Source: DATBGS01 sp036557885
GTDB lineage: Bacteria; Chloroflexota; Ktedonobacteria; Ktedonobacterales; DATBGS01
Direction of reading: 5' to 3'
Assembly: GCA_036557885.1 (NCBI GenBank)
Contig: DATBGS010000172.1
Location: forward strand, 1-37,852
Length of the DNA: 37,852 nt
This document shows, piece by piece, positions 16,806 through 24,166 of this stretch. The notes beneath the pieces were generated by a model. That model ran no database searches. It worked only from the letters and a program-made list of their open reading frames with translations, and was not told the origin of the DNA. The translations under genes and the position numbers were made by a program. Within the stretch, counting starts at the first letter, position 1. Every line of letters starts with the position of its first letter.

Positions 16806-17078
16806 TTAGAGTTGTTTCTCCAGCGCGTCCATCGCGTTTTTGGACTCTTTGAGGCCCAGGCCGGTATACAGGCGGTACTGTTTGATCGCGTTGATCTTTT
16901 GCCCACGCCGCAGCAGGCTTTTCAGTTCGTCCAGTTGGCCGGGGGTGATTTCGCCTGTGATCGGCAAGGGGGCATCAAACTCATCCGGGTTCACATTCAG
17001 GCGGGCCAGCAGATAATTGACCTGCGCCTCCAGTCGCTGCACGCGGGCTGCCAGGTCGTCGGGGTCTTTCCCAAACAT
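16806..17078 (-). CDS. Small protein with L7/L12-C-terminal-like domain (second of three)
   Basis: A 90-residue paralogue of the neighbouring gene: the coiled segment is RVQRLEAQVNYLLARLNVN, followed by NPDEF-type residues, and the L12-like motif is GLGLKESK (73-80). A GTG 21 bases upstream overlaps the preceding stop codon. I prefer ATG at 17078 because AAAGGA sits nine bases before it, inside the longer frame. Nothing shows an enzymatic function. It ends 19 bases before the next gene of the set. Confidence 0.7.
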   Translation of the reverse strand: MFGKDPDDLAARVQRLEAQVNYLLARLNVNPDEFDAPLPITGEITPGQLDELKSLLRRGQKINAIKQYRLYTGLGLKESKNAMDALEKQL

Positions 17079-17095
17079 CAGCAAAAAATCCTTTC

Positions 17096-17590
17096 TCACC
17101 AGAGTTGTTGTTCCAGCGCGTCAATTTCGGCTTTCACTTCGCTGAGCGTCAGGTGCGTGCGCTCGTGATAGAGCTTCATCGCCTGGGTGCGCTGCCCCAG
17201 CCGCAGCAGGCGCGTGACCTCTTCAATCAAGAGTGTGGACGCCTGGCTTTCCTGCTGGAGCGAGGCATTAAGCTGGCGCTCCAGGTGCTCAACTGATTTT
17301 TCGGCCTCTTGCAAGCTGACGCCATATTGGGCGCGATAGACTTTGATCGCCTCAAGCCGGTGCCCGGCGCGCACCAACTCTTCAAGAGTGGTGAAGCCAG
17401 GCGTCGCCTGCGTGCCGGTGTTTTTGAGGGTGGTGGGTGCGTTGATGCTGAGGCCCAGATAGCTCAGAATGTAATCTATCTTTGCTTCCATGCGAGCGAG
17501 CCGCGCTTCCAGAGCCTGACGCTCCTCATCTGAAGCCCAGTACAGCATCATGCCCAGTAACCCAACGAGGAGAAGCAGCTTTTTCACCAC
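17096..17590 (-). CDS. TM-anchored protein with two L12-tail-like repeats (third of three)
   Basis: A 164-residue protein that starts with one membrane segment (about residues 4-18), so its soluble part is probably tethered to the membrane. The next segment (RLARMEAKIDYILSYLGLS) matches the coiled part of the two smaller paralogues. Two L12-like repeats follow: one around residues 66-107 (AIKVYRAQYGVSLQEAEKSV) and one around 122-164 (AMKLYHERTHLTLSEVKAEI). The conserved GLGLKEAK is replaced by YGVSLQEAE and HLTLSEVKA, so GTPase contact is doubtful. GTG at 17590 follows AAAGGA by seven bases. The gene starts four bases after the stop of the peptidase-like gene. Confidence 0.65.
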   Translation of the reverse strand: MVKKLLLLVGLLGMMLYWASDEERQALEARLARMEAKIDYILSYLGLSINAPTTLKNTGTQATPGFTTLEELVRAGHRLEAIKVYRAQYGVSLQEAEKSVEHLERQLNASLQQESQASTLLIEEVTRLLRLGQRTQAMKLYHERTHLTLSEVKAEIDALEQQLW

Positions 17591-17594
17591 GCGC

Positions 17595-18311
17595 TTATCC
17601 TTTCTCCAGGGGGATATGGACCTGTTCGCCTGCATGGTAGACGCGCTTGTAGCCTTTGCTGGTAAAGAGGGTGACGGTGCCGCGTCCCTGGGCGGTCCAG
17701 TCGCGGCCAGAGCCAACCAGCGCCGTGCTGCCGTCCACGCCCACCACTGTCACCCTGCGCGTGGCCCGGCGGCCCAGGCCAACAAAGAGGCGGGGTAGCT
17801 CATCAAAATGGGGAATCACGGCCAGGCCAGGGGCCAGGCCCAGGGCGGGGATGGTGCGCCAGAGCCAGGGGAAGTCTACCATGCGCCCGCCCATCGCCAT
17901 TGCCCCGGCGGAGCAGCCCGCCACCACGCCGCCCGCCGTAAAAACGTCTTCGATGGCATGCCAGCAGGCGGTCTGGCGCAGTGTTTCCAGCAGGTATTGG
18001 GGCTTGCCGCCGGAAAGATAGATAAAATTGGCAGCGGCAATTTTCGCGGCTAGCTCAGCCGACTCCGCATCGGCGCGGGTAAGCAGCATCAGGCTTTCGG
18101 CGGTGGCGCCCAGGCGGGTGAAGTGTTCCACGCCCATCTTGCCCCAGCGCTCCGGCACGCCCGCGCCATCGGGGGCCGCAGCCGTTGGCAAGACCACAAC
18201 ACGCGCCGGTCCCTGAAGCCGTTCCAGCAAGAGCGTGTCTACCGGGTCCATCGTCGGTAAAAACTCGCCCGCGCCAACCAGCGCAGCCGTGCCGTGTGGT
18301 GTTGCGTTCAT
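17595..18311 (-). CDS. Peptidase S51-like protein (cyanophycinase/dipeptidase E type)
   Basis: A 238-residue protein of the class-I glutamine-amidotransferase-like fold used by peptidase family S51. The nucleophile elbow is GCSAGAMAM with Ser134, and the preceding strand carries the YLSGGKPQYLL motif (98-108), which helps shape the active site. Family members cleave Asp-X dipeptides or cyanophycin. No signal peptide is visible, so it is probably cytoplasmic. A GGGGG stretch seven bases upstream supports ATG at 18311. It is directly followed by the three L12-tail-like genes and may share their transcript. Confidence 0.85.
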   Translation of the reverse strand: MNATPHGTAALVGAGEFLPTMDPVDTLLLERLQGPARVVVLPTAAAPDGAGVPERWGKMGVEHFTRLGATAESLMLLTRADAESAELAAKIAAANFIYLSGGKPQYLLETLRQTACWHAIEDVFTAGGVVAGCSAGAMAMGGRMVDFPWLWRTIPALGLAPGLAVIPHFDELPRLFVGLGRRATRRVTVVGVDGSTALVGSGRDWTAQGRGTVTLFTSKGYKRVYHAGEQVHIPLEKG

Positions 18312-18359
18312 GCAGTGGCCCCCTGAAGTGAAAAACGCTTGTCTCGCTCAGCCTGTCGT

Positions 18360-19313
18360 TCAGGCGTGTCTCGCTACGCCAGCGGCGCCGTTGTTGGCGC
18401 TGGCACTGGCCGCTGGCAACTCAGCAGGCGCGGGCGCGGGCGCTATCGCTGCCGACAACATCAGTACAAGATATAAGCCGATCAGCGCCATCCAGAGCGG
18501 GCTGGTGGGGATGAAAGGCAGCAGCGCGCCAAACGCCAGCATTGCCAGCGCGACTCCATACAGACAGATTTTCATGCTGCCAGCATCCCAGAAGACACGC
18601 AGCCAATCGCTGCGCACGATGGGGCCGCCCACTTCTGCTTCGGCCTGCGCCAGCGCCCGGCGGAAGAGCAGAATGCTCCCGGCGATCAGCGCGATGCTGG
18701 TAGAATCCACAAAGAGCAGGGTGGGGATGGCCTGCATAAACGTTTGCGGGCCGCTCTGCCCCAGACCGTTCGCCAGATAGGAGGCGGCAAAGAGCAGCAC
18801 CCATTCCAGCACGACTACCGACCAGAGGAAGGTGCGATAGCCGGCGCGGGTGACACGCGCCAGCATAAAGGGGCGCAGGAAGATGCCCACCGCAAAGCCG
18901 CCAAAAAAGAAGATTTGCGCGGCGGCCAGCAGCACGCGCCCGGCCTCTTCGGGCTGGTCGGGATGGTCCAGAATCAGCGAGCGCCCGATGCCCTGGCAGA
19001 TCAGCGCCAGGCCAATGCCCAGCGGCACTGCCGCCCGCGCCAGCGCGCGCATCAGGCGCGCGCTGGTGAGCCAGGTGCTGGGCGTGCGCGCAAAGGGGCT
19101 GACCCTGGGCGAGCGCACAAACGAGAGGACAACCACCACCACGCCCGCAAGCAGAGTGATGACGCCCAGTTCCGTTGTCAGGCTGCCCCCGCTGAAATGG
19201 CCGGAGTTATCGGGCGCGGGAAGGATGCGCCCCAGCAGCGCCAGCAAAGCAACGATCAAAATGAACGAGCCGGGCGCCCAGGGATAGCGTTGTTGCTGCA
19301 ATAAGCGAAACAT
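18360..19313 (-). CDS. Multipass membrane protein (first of two related)
   Basis: A 317-residue protein with about eight predicted membrane segments and an Ala/Pro-rich tail. No family is recognised. GAGGG seven bases upstream supports ATG at 19313. It resembles the protein encoded at 20048-20986: both open with a PWxPGxF-type phrase followed by a hydrophobic pair, and both have the YR-type loops between segments. The pair flanks a lipoprotein gene, suggesting a small membrane unit of unknown role. Confidence 0.65.
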   Translation of the reverse strand: MFRLLQQQRYPWAPGSFILIVALLALLGRILPAPDNSGHFSGGSLTTELGVITLLAGVVVVVLSFVRSPRVSPFARTPSTWLTSARLMRALARAAVPLGIGLALICQGIGRSLILDHPDQPEEAGRVLLAAAQIFFFGGFAVGIFLRPFMLARVTRAGYRTFLWSVVVLEWVLLFAASYLANGLGQSGPQTFMQAIPTLLFVDSTSIALIAGSILLFRRALAQAEAEVGGPIVRSDWLRVFWDAGSMKICLYGVALAMLAFGALLPFIPTSPLWMALIGLYLVLMLSAAIAPAPAPAELPAASASANNGAAGVARHA

Positions 19314-19422
19314 GATGATACCCTCAGCCACCGGGCGCCTGCTTCCTGCCTGGGCGCCCGCTTTTCCTGAGAGTATACAGAGAGCAAGGCGGGCTGTCAA
19401 CTCGCAAATCGCGCCAACGTTG

Positions 19423-19483
19423 TTTGTAGCACCGGCGTCCCTGCCGGTGAGCGCCCCGCCAGGGTCGGCGGGGCTACAAGCGG
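19423..19483. repeat. Inverted pair of REP-like hairpins
   Basis: A GTAG-orientation unit (TTTGTAGCACCGGCG to CTGCCGGTG, 19423-19450) faces a CTAC-orientation unit (CCCCGCCAGGGTCGGCGG to GCTACAAGCGG, 19453-19483). The unit ends eight bases before the stop of the lipoprotein gene. Confidence 0.75.
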
Positions 19484-19490
19484 CGCATTC

Positions 19491-20018
19491 TTAGCTGCAC
19501 TGGTAAAACACGACTTGTATCCTGATCTGATCGTTGCCCAGGCTGCCATCCCAGAAACTTTGAAAGAAGGTAAGCTGGTGAGAAAAGATGTACTTCTGGT
19601 CGGCCAGCAAGTTCAGCGCCGTAATCGCATCCTGGGCAAAGTCCGTCCCGGTCCCGGCGTCTGCTCCGCCCCCAAAGACCTCCACCAGTCCAGCGGTGGA
19701 GAGGGCATAGGGCTGCGTGAGGGCTTTGACCTGATTATCAAACGCCTGCTGTCCGGCAGCGGTCTGGGTGCGCAATCCGACTGGATCAGCCACCGTGAAC
19801 GCCGCGATGTCCAACGGGTGGGTCACATCCAGCCCACAAAAGGGCGTGGCCGAGGCGCTGACGGTTGGGGTGGCGGTTGCCAGAGCAACCCGCGAAGGCG
19901 TCGCGCTTGGGGCGGGCGGATGAGAGGTCGTGCCCGATGTGCCGCCACAGGCGGAGAGGAACAGCGATGCGATCAGGGCGGCACTGCCCAGGGCTGCCAG
20001 ACGTTTACTCGTGAGCAT
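19491..20018 (-). CDS. Secreted lipoprotein, unknown function
   Basis: A 175-residue protein with a lipoprotein signal ending in LSAC at about residues 21-24, then a Thr/Ser/Pro-rich linker. The remainder has no recognised domain, with one conserved-looking pair of cysteines (one near ATPFCG, one at the C-terminus, FYQCS), which may form a disulphide. ATG at 20018 is chosen for AGGAGG a few bases upstream; an in-frame ATG 18 bases out is an alternative. It lies between two related multipass membrane genes on the same strand. Confidence 0.7.
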   Translation of the reverse strand: MLTSKRLAALGSAALIASLFLSACGGTSGTTSHPPAPSATPSRVALATATPTVSASATPFCGLDVTHPLDIAAFTVADPVGLRTQTAAGQQAFDNQVKALTQPYALSTAGLVEVFGGGADAGTGTDFAQDAITALNLLADQKYIFSHQLTFFQSFWDGSLGNDQIRIQVVFYQCS

Positions 20019-20047
20019 GCTTGCCTCCTGAGACATACAGCACTCTT

Positions 20048-20986
20048 TTAGCTAAGCGTGTTTTGCGCCTCAACGTCCGCTCCACGCGGAATGAGCGCGC
20101 AGCCCACCGCCAGCACAATCGGCCAGAGCCGCACGACAGTTGAGGGGCCGTGCAGCGTGGGGGCGGCCAGCGCCATATACACCGCCAGCCCCACCAGCCC
20201 CAGCGCGAAGACCACCAGCCGGGCGCCGCCGCTGCGCCAGAGCGCCCGCATACGCCCAGGCTTGGTGTCTGGCCCGGAGAGCGTCTGGCCGCGATATTCC
20301 GCGAGCAGGCGCCGCCGGGTCAGTTCAACCGCGACAATCAGGATTGGCACCAGCGGAGCCAGTGCCAGCAGGATGGGCGCAATGGCCGAAGGATATGTGC
20401 CATTAAACAGCGACGTAAAGAGCATTAACAAGGTAAACCATTCGGTGATGATGACAACCATCGCGGTCCAGCGTGTCCAGGCCAGGCGTGTGGGGCGCAG
20501 TTCGTAAGGCCGCCAGATCAGCCCCAGCGCGTAGCCTGCCGCGAAGATGGAGGCCGCAACCGTTGTCTGTGTGCTGTCGGCTGGCTTCCCTTGAAAAAAC
20601 GTCTCGCCCAGATGCGGCTGCACGGCGAACGCGATGCCCACGCCCAGCAGCGGCGCGGCGCGCATAAACGCTTTGATGCGCGGCCAGCTTGTGGGCTTGC
20701 TCCTGGGCGACAGCGCGGGAAAGGTTTCCGTCACATCAAACGGGTTAGCTGATGCGTAGTAATCGGCGCTGGCGAATTGCGCGGCCTTCTGCTTCTTGCG
20801 CTGGTTGCGCGTGTAGGAATACGTGACCATGCCGCCGCCAATGCCCAGCACAATGAGCGTCCCAATGCTGAGTACGGTATGGAACTGGTCGGTTGCAAAT
20901 ACTAAGGCAATAATCATAGCGGCCAGCGTCACCAGAAAGGTGCCGGGCAGCCAGGGCATACGCCCAAAAGAAGGAAGTTTCGTCAT
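20048..20986 (-). CDS. Multipass membrane protein (second of two related)
   Basis: A 312-residue protein with about eight predicted membrane segments and a short Arg-rich loop (RKKQKAAQF). It is related in layout to the protein at 18360-19313. No transporter or enzyme motif is seen. The start codon is preceded by only a weak purine-rich stretch (AGAAAGAG). Confidence 0.65.
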   Translation of the reverse strand: MTKLPSFGRMPWLPGTFLVTLAAMIIALVFATDQFHTVLSIGTLIVLGIGGGMVTYSYTRNQRKKQKAAQFASADYYASANPFDVTETFPALSPRSKPTSWPRIKAFMRAAPLLGVGIAFAVQPHLGETFFQGKPADSTQTTVAASIFAAGYALGLIWRPYELRPTRLAWTRWTAMVVIITEWFTLLMLFTSLFNGTYPSAIAPILLALAPLVPILIVAVELTRRRLLAEYRGQTLSGPDTKPGRMRALWRSGGARLVVFALGLVGLAVYMALAAPTLHGPSTVVRLWPIVLAVGCALIPRGADVEAQNTLS

Positions 20987-21050
20987 GTTTTGCGCTCTTT
21001 CTGTTTTCCCTCACCTTCTCAAGTATACGGGAAAGCAGCCAATGGCGCAA

Positions 21051-21131
21051 GGCTGGCGAATAAATTCCCCCAGAGGGGGCAAGCTGCGGCTAAGGGACGC
21101 AGGCCCCTAGCCGCGATCTTTAGTCGCCAGC
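21051..21131. repeat. Long palindromic element, copy 5 (short form)
   Basis: About 81 bp: GGCTGGCGAATAAATTCC, GGGGCAAGCTGCGGCTAAGGG, then CCGCGATCTTTAGTCGCCAG. The right flank (TTATTGGTAAAACTTCATCA) matches the flank right of copy 2 (TTGCTAAAACTTCATGAACC). Confidence 0.7.
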
Positions 21132-21162
21132 CCCCTTCGCCTGCTTTATTGGTAAAACTTCA

Positions 21163-21663
21163 TCAACCGCCAGGCTCCGCGCCGTTCGCATCCCTCCCTG
21201 GAGCGCGTGCCCGGCGCGGGCGCAGAAACATCCTGGCGGTAATCGCCGCCTCGCCAACCAGCCAGAACCCGGCAACAGCCCAAAAAGCCGTATTGAGCGC
21301 GCCCGCCTGCGCGGAAAGCGTCAGCCGGGCCAGCGCCATGCCAAACAGCGCCAGCCCCACCCAGAACGTGAAGCTGGAAAGACTGGTAAAGAGCAGCCGG
21401 GCAAACGAAACCGGCGCCCGCGACCACCCCATCTGTCGAAGCTGATGCTCCGTGAGCAGGATGAGCAGCCCCAGCAGCGCAAACAGCGCGGCAAAAAGCA
21501 CCTGAAAGGCGCGATCTGTCTGCGTCTCGTGGCGGGCGCTCTGCGCAAAAAGCGGAATGAGCGCCAGCGCTCCGCACGAACACAGCAGGAGTCCTACCAG
21601 CAGTGTCCCCAGCACGCGAACCGGCCAGCGGCCTCTTGGGGGCTGCGCGTGGTGTCCCTGCAT
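21163..21663 (-). CDS. Four-segment membrane protein
   Basis: A 166-residue hydrophobic protein with four predicted membrane segments (about residues 15-40, 50-72, 88-115 and 124-148), short loops and an Arg-rich cytoplasmic tail. No family recognised. AGGAGG lies seven bases before ATG at 21663. It is divergent from the phage-type gene starting at 21704. Confidence 0.65.
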   Translation of the reverse strand: MQGHHAQPPRGRWPVRVLGTLLVGLLLCSCGALALIPLFAQSARHETQTDRAFQVLFAALFALLGLLILLTEHQLRQMGWSRAPVSFARLLFTSLSSFTFWVGLALFGMALARLTLSAQAGALNTAFWAVAGFWLVGEAAITARMFLRPRRARAPGRDANGAEPGG

Positions 21664-21703
21664 AGCAATCCTCCTGCTTAACTAGAAAGGACGAGTCAGG
21701 CCA

Positions 21704-22465
21704 ATGGAACCACAGGCGCCAGTCATCCGGCGCGGCATCATTCAAGCCTTCGATGCCCCAAGCTGGACAGCCACCGTCCAGGTGTTGCCCAGCCAGGGCA
21801 ATTATCTTACCAATATCCAGGTGGCAAAACACGTGCTCGCTGCCGAGATTCTTCCCGGCGACCAGTGCGCGGTGCTCTTTTTTGACGAGCTTAACCCGGC
21901 GGATGCCCTGATCATTGCGGTCTATCATATCCCTTCCGCAGCCCCGGTGCCGCCCGTCACCAGCCTGGCGGGAGGCGTCGGCGGGACACCGCTCACCGGA
22001 GACGTGGTGCTGGTTCCGGGGGCATCGGGCACCGTGACGATCACCGAGAGCGGCCAACAAATTGTGATTGACGCCAGCAGCGGCTCTGGCAGCGTGCCGC
22101 TGGTCAGCACCAACAGTTCCACCGTCACCATCAACGATACGTCCCAGCACACGCTGCAAACGCTGAGCTTCAGCCTGGCAAGCAGCAGCACGGTGCTGAT
22201 TCTGGGGACCATCCATTTTAAGTATGGCGCGAGCAATGCCGGGCTGCACGTCTACTTCTTTCTGGATGGCACGCAGATCGGCCCGGTTGCTCCCGTCGCG
22301 GGCAACGCCGATCCGGTGAGCCAGACCTCGGAGGCGCAGCAGTTCACCTGCGCCTTTTACCAGATTATTGCGTCTGGCAGCCACACGCTTACCCTGGTAG
22401 TCAGCGAGGCGCTCTCTTCCAGCACCGCCAGCATCTACTGGTCGCAACTCGCCATGAAAGCATAA
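21704..22465 (+). CDS. Phage baseplate/spike-like protein
   Basis: A 253-residue protein. The N-terminal phrase RRGIIQAFDAPSWTATVQV, with a beta-rich fold up to about residue 80, resembles the OB-like start of tail spike/baseplate hub proteins. The C-terminal half is a Ser/Thr-rich beta-sandwich typical of phage tail-tip or adsorption proteins. No diagnostic motif was found. It begins the second virion block, on the plus strand and immediately upstream of a REP pair and the connector gene. Confidence 0.5.
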   Translation: MEPQAPVIRRGIIQAFDAPSWTATVQVLPSQGNYLTNIQVAKHVLAAEILPGDQCAVLFFDELNPADALIIAVYHIPSAAPVPPVTSLAGGVGGTPLTGDVVLVPGASGTVTITESGQQIVIDASSGSGSVPLVSTNSSTVTINDTSQHTLQTLSFSLASSSTVLILGTIHFKYGASNAGLHVYFFLDGTQIGPVAPVAGNADPVSQTSEAQQFTCAFYQIIASGSHTLTLVVSEALSSSTASIYWSQLAMKA

Positions 22466-22470
22466 GTGCT

Positions 22471-22529
22471 CGTAGCCCCGGCCACCGTGCCGGGGTCATG
22501 TTCCCCGGCACGGTGGCCGGGGCTACAAA
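22471..22529. repeat. Inverted pair of REP-like hairpins
   Basis: CGTAGCCCCGGCCACCGTGC to CGGGG, then CCCCGGCACGGTGGCCGGGG CTAC. The right unit lies just before the ribosome-binding site (AAAAGGAGA) of the connector gene, so it is part of its leader. Confidence 0.8.
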
Positions 22530-22541
22530 AGGAGACATCCC

Positions 22542-23606
22542 ATGAACCTTACCGATCTGGAAGCCGCCGTGCGGCAAGACCTCTTTGACCCCGCTGGCGC
22601 CAACCAGCGCTGGCAAACCAGCGACATTGATCGCGCGCTGGATAAAGCGGTAGACCGCTACAGCGCCTATGCCCCGCAGATCATTCAAGTGGACCTGCCC
22701 GGCATCCCCGGCCAGCGCACGTATGCGTTTCCCGCTGGCATCAGCCCCACAGGAGCCGCCTGGTGGGTGGAGCGCGTGGAATACCCCTTGCTGGTGCCTG
22801 GCTCGGCCCTGGCCGCGCCCGCCAGCGCGCCAACGCTGGCACCCGCTGCGGGCGCCTGGCTGGGCATCGGCGCGTATCAGTACGCCGTCACCTTTGTGAC
22901 CGCCAGCGGCGAAACCGTCCCTGGCCCGCTGGGGAGCGTCACGACGACATCAGGCAACCAGCAAGTATCCCTGACGGCAATTCCGCTGGGGCCAGCATCT
23001 CCACCAGTGGGCGGCGCAGTCGTCACCGTGCTGGCGCGGCGGCTCTATCGCACCGCTGTGGGCGGCAGCGCGCTGCTGCTTGTGGCAGCGCTGAATGATA
23101 ACACGACCACCACCTACACCGACAGCGCGGCAGATGGCGCGTTGGGCAGCGCCGCGCCCACCGTCAACACGGCGGGCCTGCTCATCTACCCGCCGCTGCG
23201 CCGCGCCTTCACCGAACTGAACGGCGCTTTTACCGTGCTGCTCTCTAATGGCGAACTCCCGGCGGGCGCCAGCCAGGTGCTGCGCGTCTACTTTGGCAGC
23301 AAACACCAACTGGATGCCACTGGCAGCACCATCCCAGAGGCGCATCGGGATGTCATCGTCCTGGGAGCCTGCGCCTACGCGCTGCTGGCCTATCAGGTGC
23401 CCACCAACGACAACTTCGCCTTTCAGGATGGCACACTGCACGACCACATAGACGATTCCATGATTCCCAAAAGCTGGCGACAGGCCGGACTGGATATGCT
23501 CAGCCGCTTTCAAGACCGGCTAGAGGAGATCAAACGCCAGCGCGACTTTGCCGCCGCTGCCACCGTCCACTGGGGCGACGTGCCCGCCGACTGGCACCGC
23601 CTGTAG
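22542..23606 (+). CDS. Phage head-tail connector with inserted beta domain
   Basis: A 354-residue protein. The N-terminal helical part (MNLTDLEAAVRQDLFD to about residue 75) and the C-terminal part (from about 215, with YPPLRRAFTELNGAF and later AHRDVIVLGACAYALLAYQV) match phage head-tail adaptor or connector proteins, which join the portal to the tail. Between residues about 92 and 209 lies a Gly/Thr-rich beta-sandwich that looks like an inserted Ig- or FN3-type domain, common on virion surfaces. AAAAGGAGA precedes ATG at 22542. Confidence 0.65.
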   Translation: MNLTDLEAAVRQDLFDPAGANQRWQTSDIDRALDKAVDRYSAYAPQIIQVDLPGIPGQRTYAFPAGISPTGAAWWVERVEYPLLVPGSALAAPASAPTLAPAAGAWLGIGAYQYAVTFVTASGETVPGPLGSVTTTSGNQQVSLTAIPLGPASPPVGGAVVTVLARRLYRTAVGGSALLLVAALNDNTTTTYTDSAADGALGSAAPTVNTAGLLIYPPLRRAFTELNGAFTVLLSNGELPAGASQVLRVYFGSKHQLDATGSTIPEAHRDVIVLGACAYALLAYQVPTNDNFAFQDGTLHDHIDDSMIPKSWRQAGLDMLSRFQDRLEEIKRQRDFAAAATVHWGDVPADWHRL

Positions 23607-23636
23607 CGCCACAGCCAACACAAAGGAGAACATCTC

Positions 23637-24020
23637 ATGCCGCTCGATAGCCGCAAAAGCGCGCACCTGGCCGCTGTCGTGCCCAACACCTGGGCGGGCC
23701 GCCAGAAGACCGTCACCCTGGTTTCTGGGCCGCCCGGCGCGCAAACCTATGTTACCGCCTCGGTGATCTTTCGCGCCCTCCACAACCCGGACCCAACCGT
23801 CGCTGACGCCGCCGGGCAGCCGCCCCATCACGCGGCTGATACCCTCATGATAGCGCCCGCCACGCTCAGCCTGGCCGGTGTCGTCCTCGTGGCCGATACC
23901 GCAACAGCCACCTCTGCCGGGGTCGCTGCCGCCCGCAAATATGAACTGGTCGAGGTAGCGCTGGCGGGCATCCTTCCCACCGGCACGCATCAGCGCGTCT
24001 TGCTGCGTCGGCTGCGCTAG
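23637..24020 (+). CDS. Small virion-type protein
   Basis: A 127-residue protein, Ala/Val-rich with short strands, starting at ATG with AAAGGAGA upstream and 30 bases after the connector gene. Position and size suit a head-closure or tail-accessory protein. I recognise no diagnostic motif. Confidence 0.5.
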   Translation: MPLDSRKSAHLAAVVPNTWAGRQKTVTLVSGPPGAQTYVTASVIFRALHNPDPTVADAAGQPPHHAADTLMIAPATLSLAGVVLVADTATATSAGVAAARKYELVEVALAGILPTGTHQRVLLRRLR

Positions 24021-24030
24021 CTCACCTGGC

Positions 24031-24126
24031 TTGTAGCGCGGGCTGCTAGCCCGCCCGCTCACCGGCACGGTGGCCGGGGCTACAAGCGGGCCGTGCTGAC
24101 TGTAGCCCCGGCCACCGTGCCGGGCC
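24031..24126. repeat. Three REP-like hairpins
   Basis: A GTAG unit (24031-24056), a CTAC unit (24059-24087) and a second GTAG unit (24101-24126) lie between the two last virion-block genes. Confidence 0.75.
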
Positions 24127-24166
24127 GTACTCTTTTCGACCTATTCCCAACCATACAGGAGGCTCT

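Noticed and set aside
21146..22447. A 433-codon minus-strand frame
   Set aside because: It runs opposite the baseplate-like gene and through the four-segment membrane gene in another frame; the amino-acid pattern is that of a shadow.
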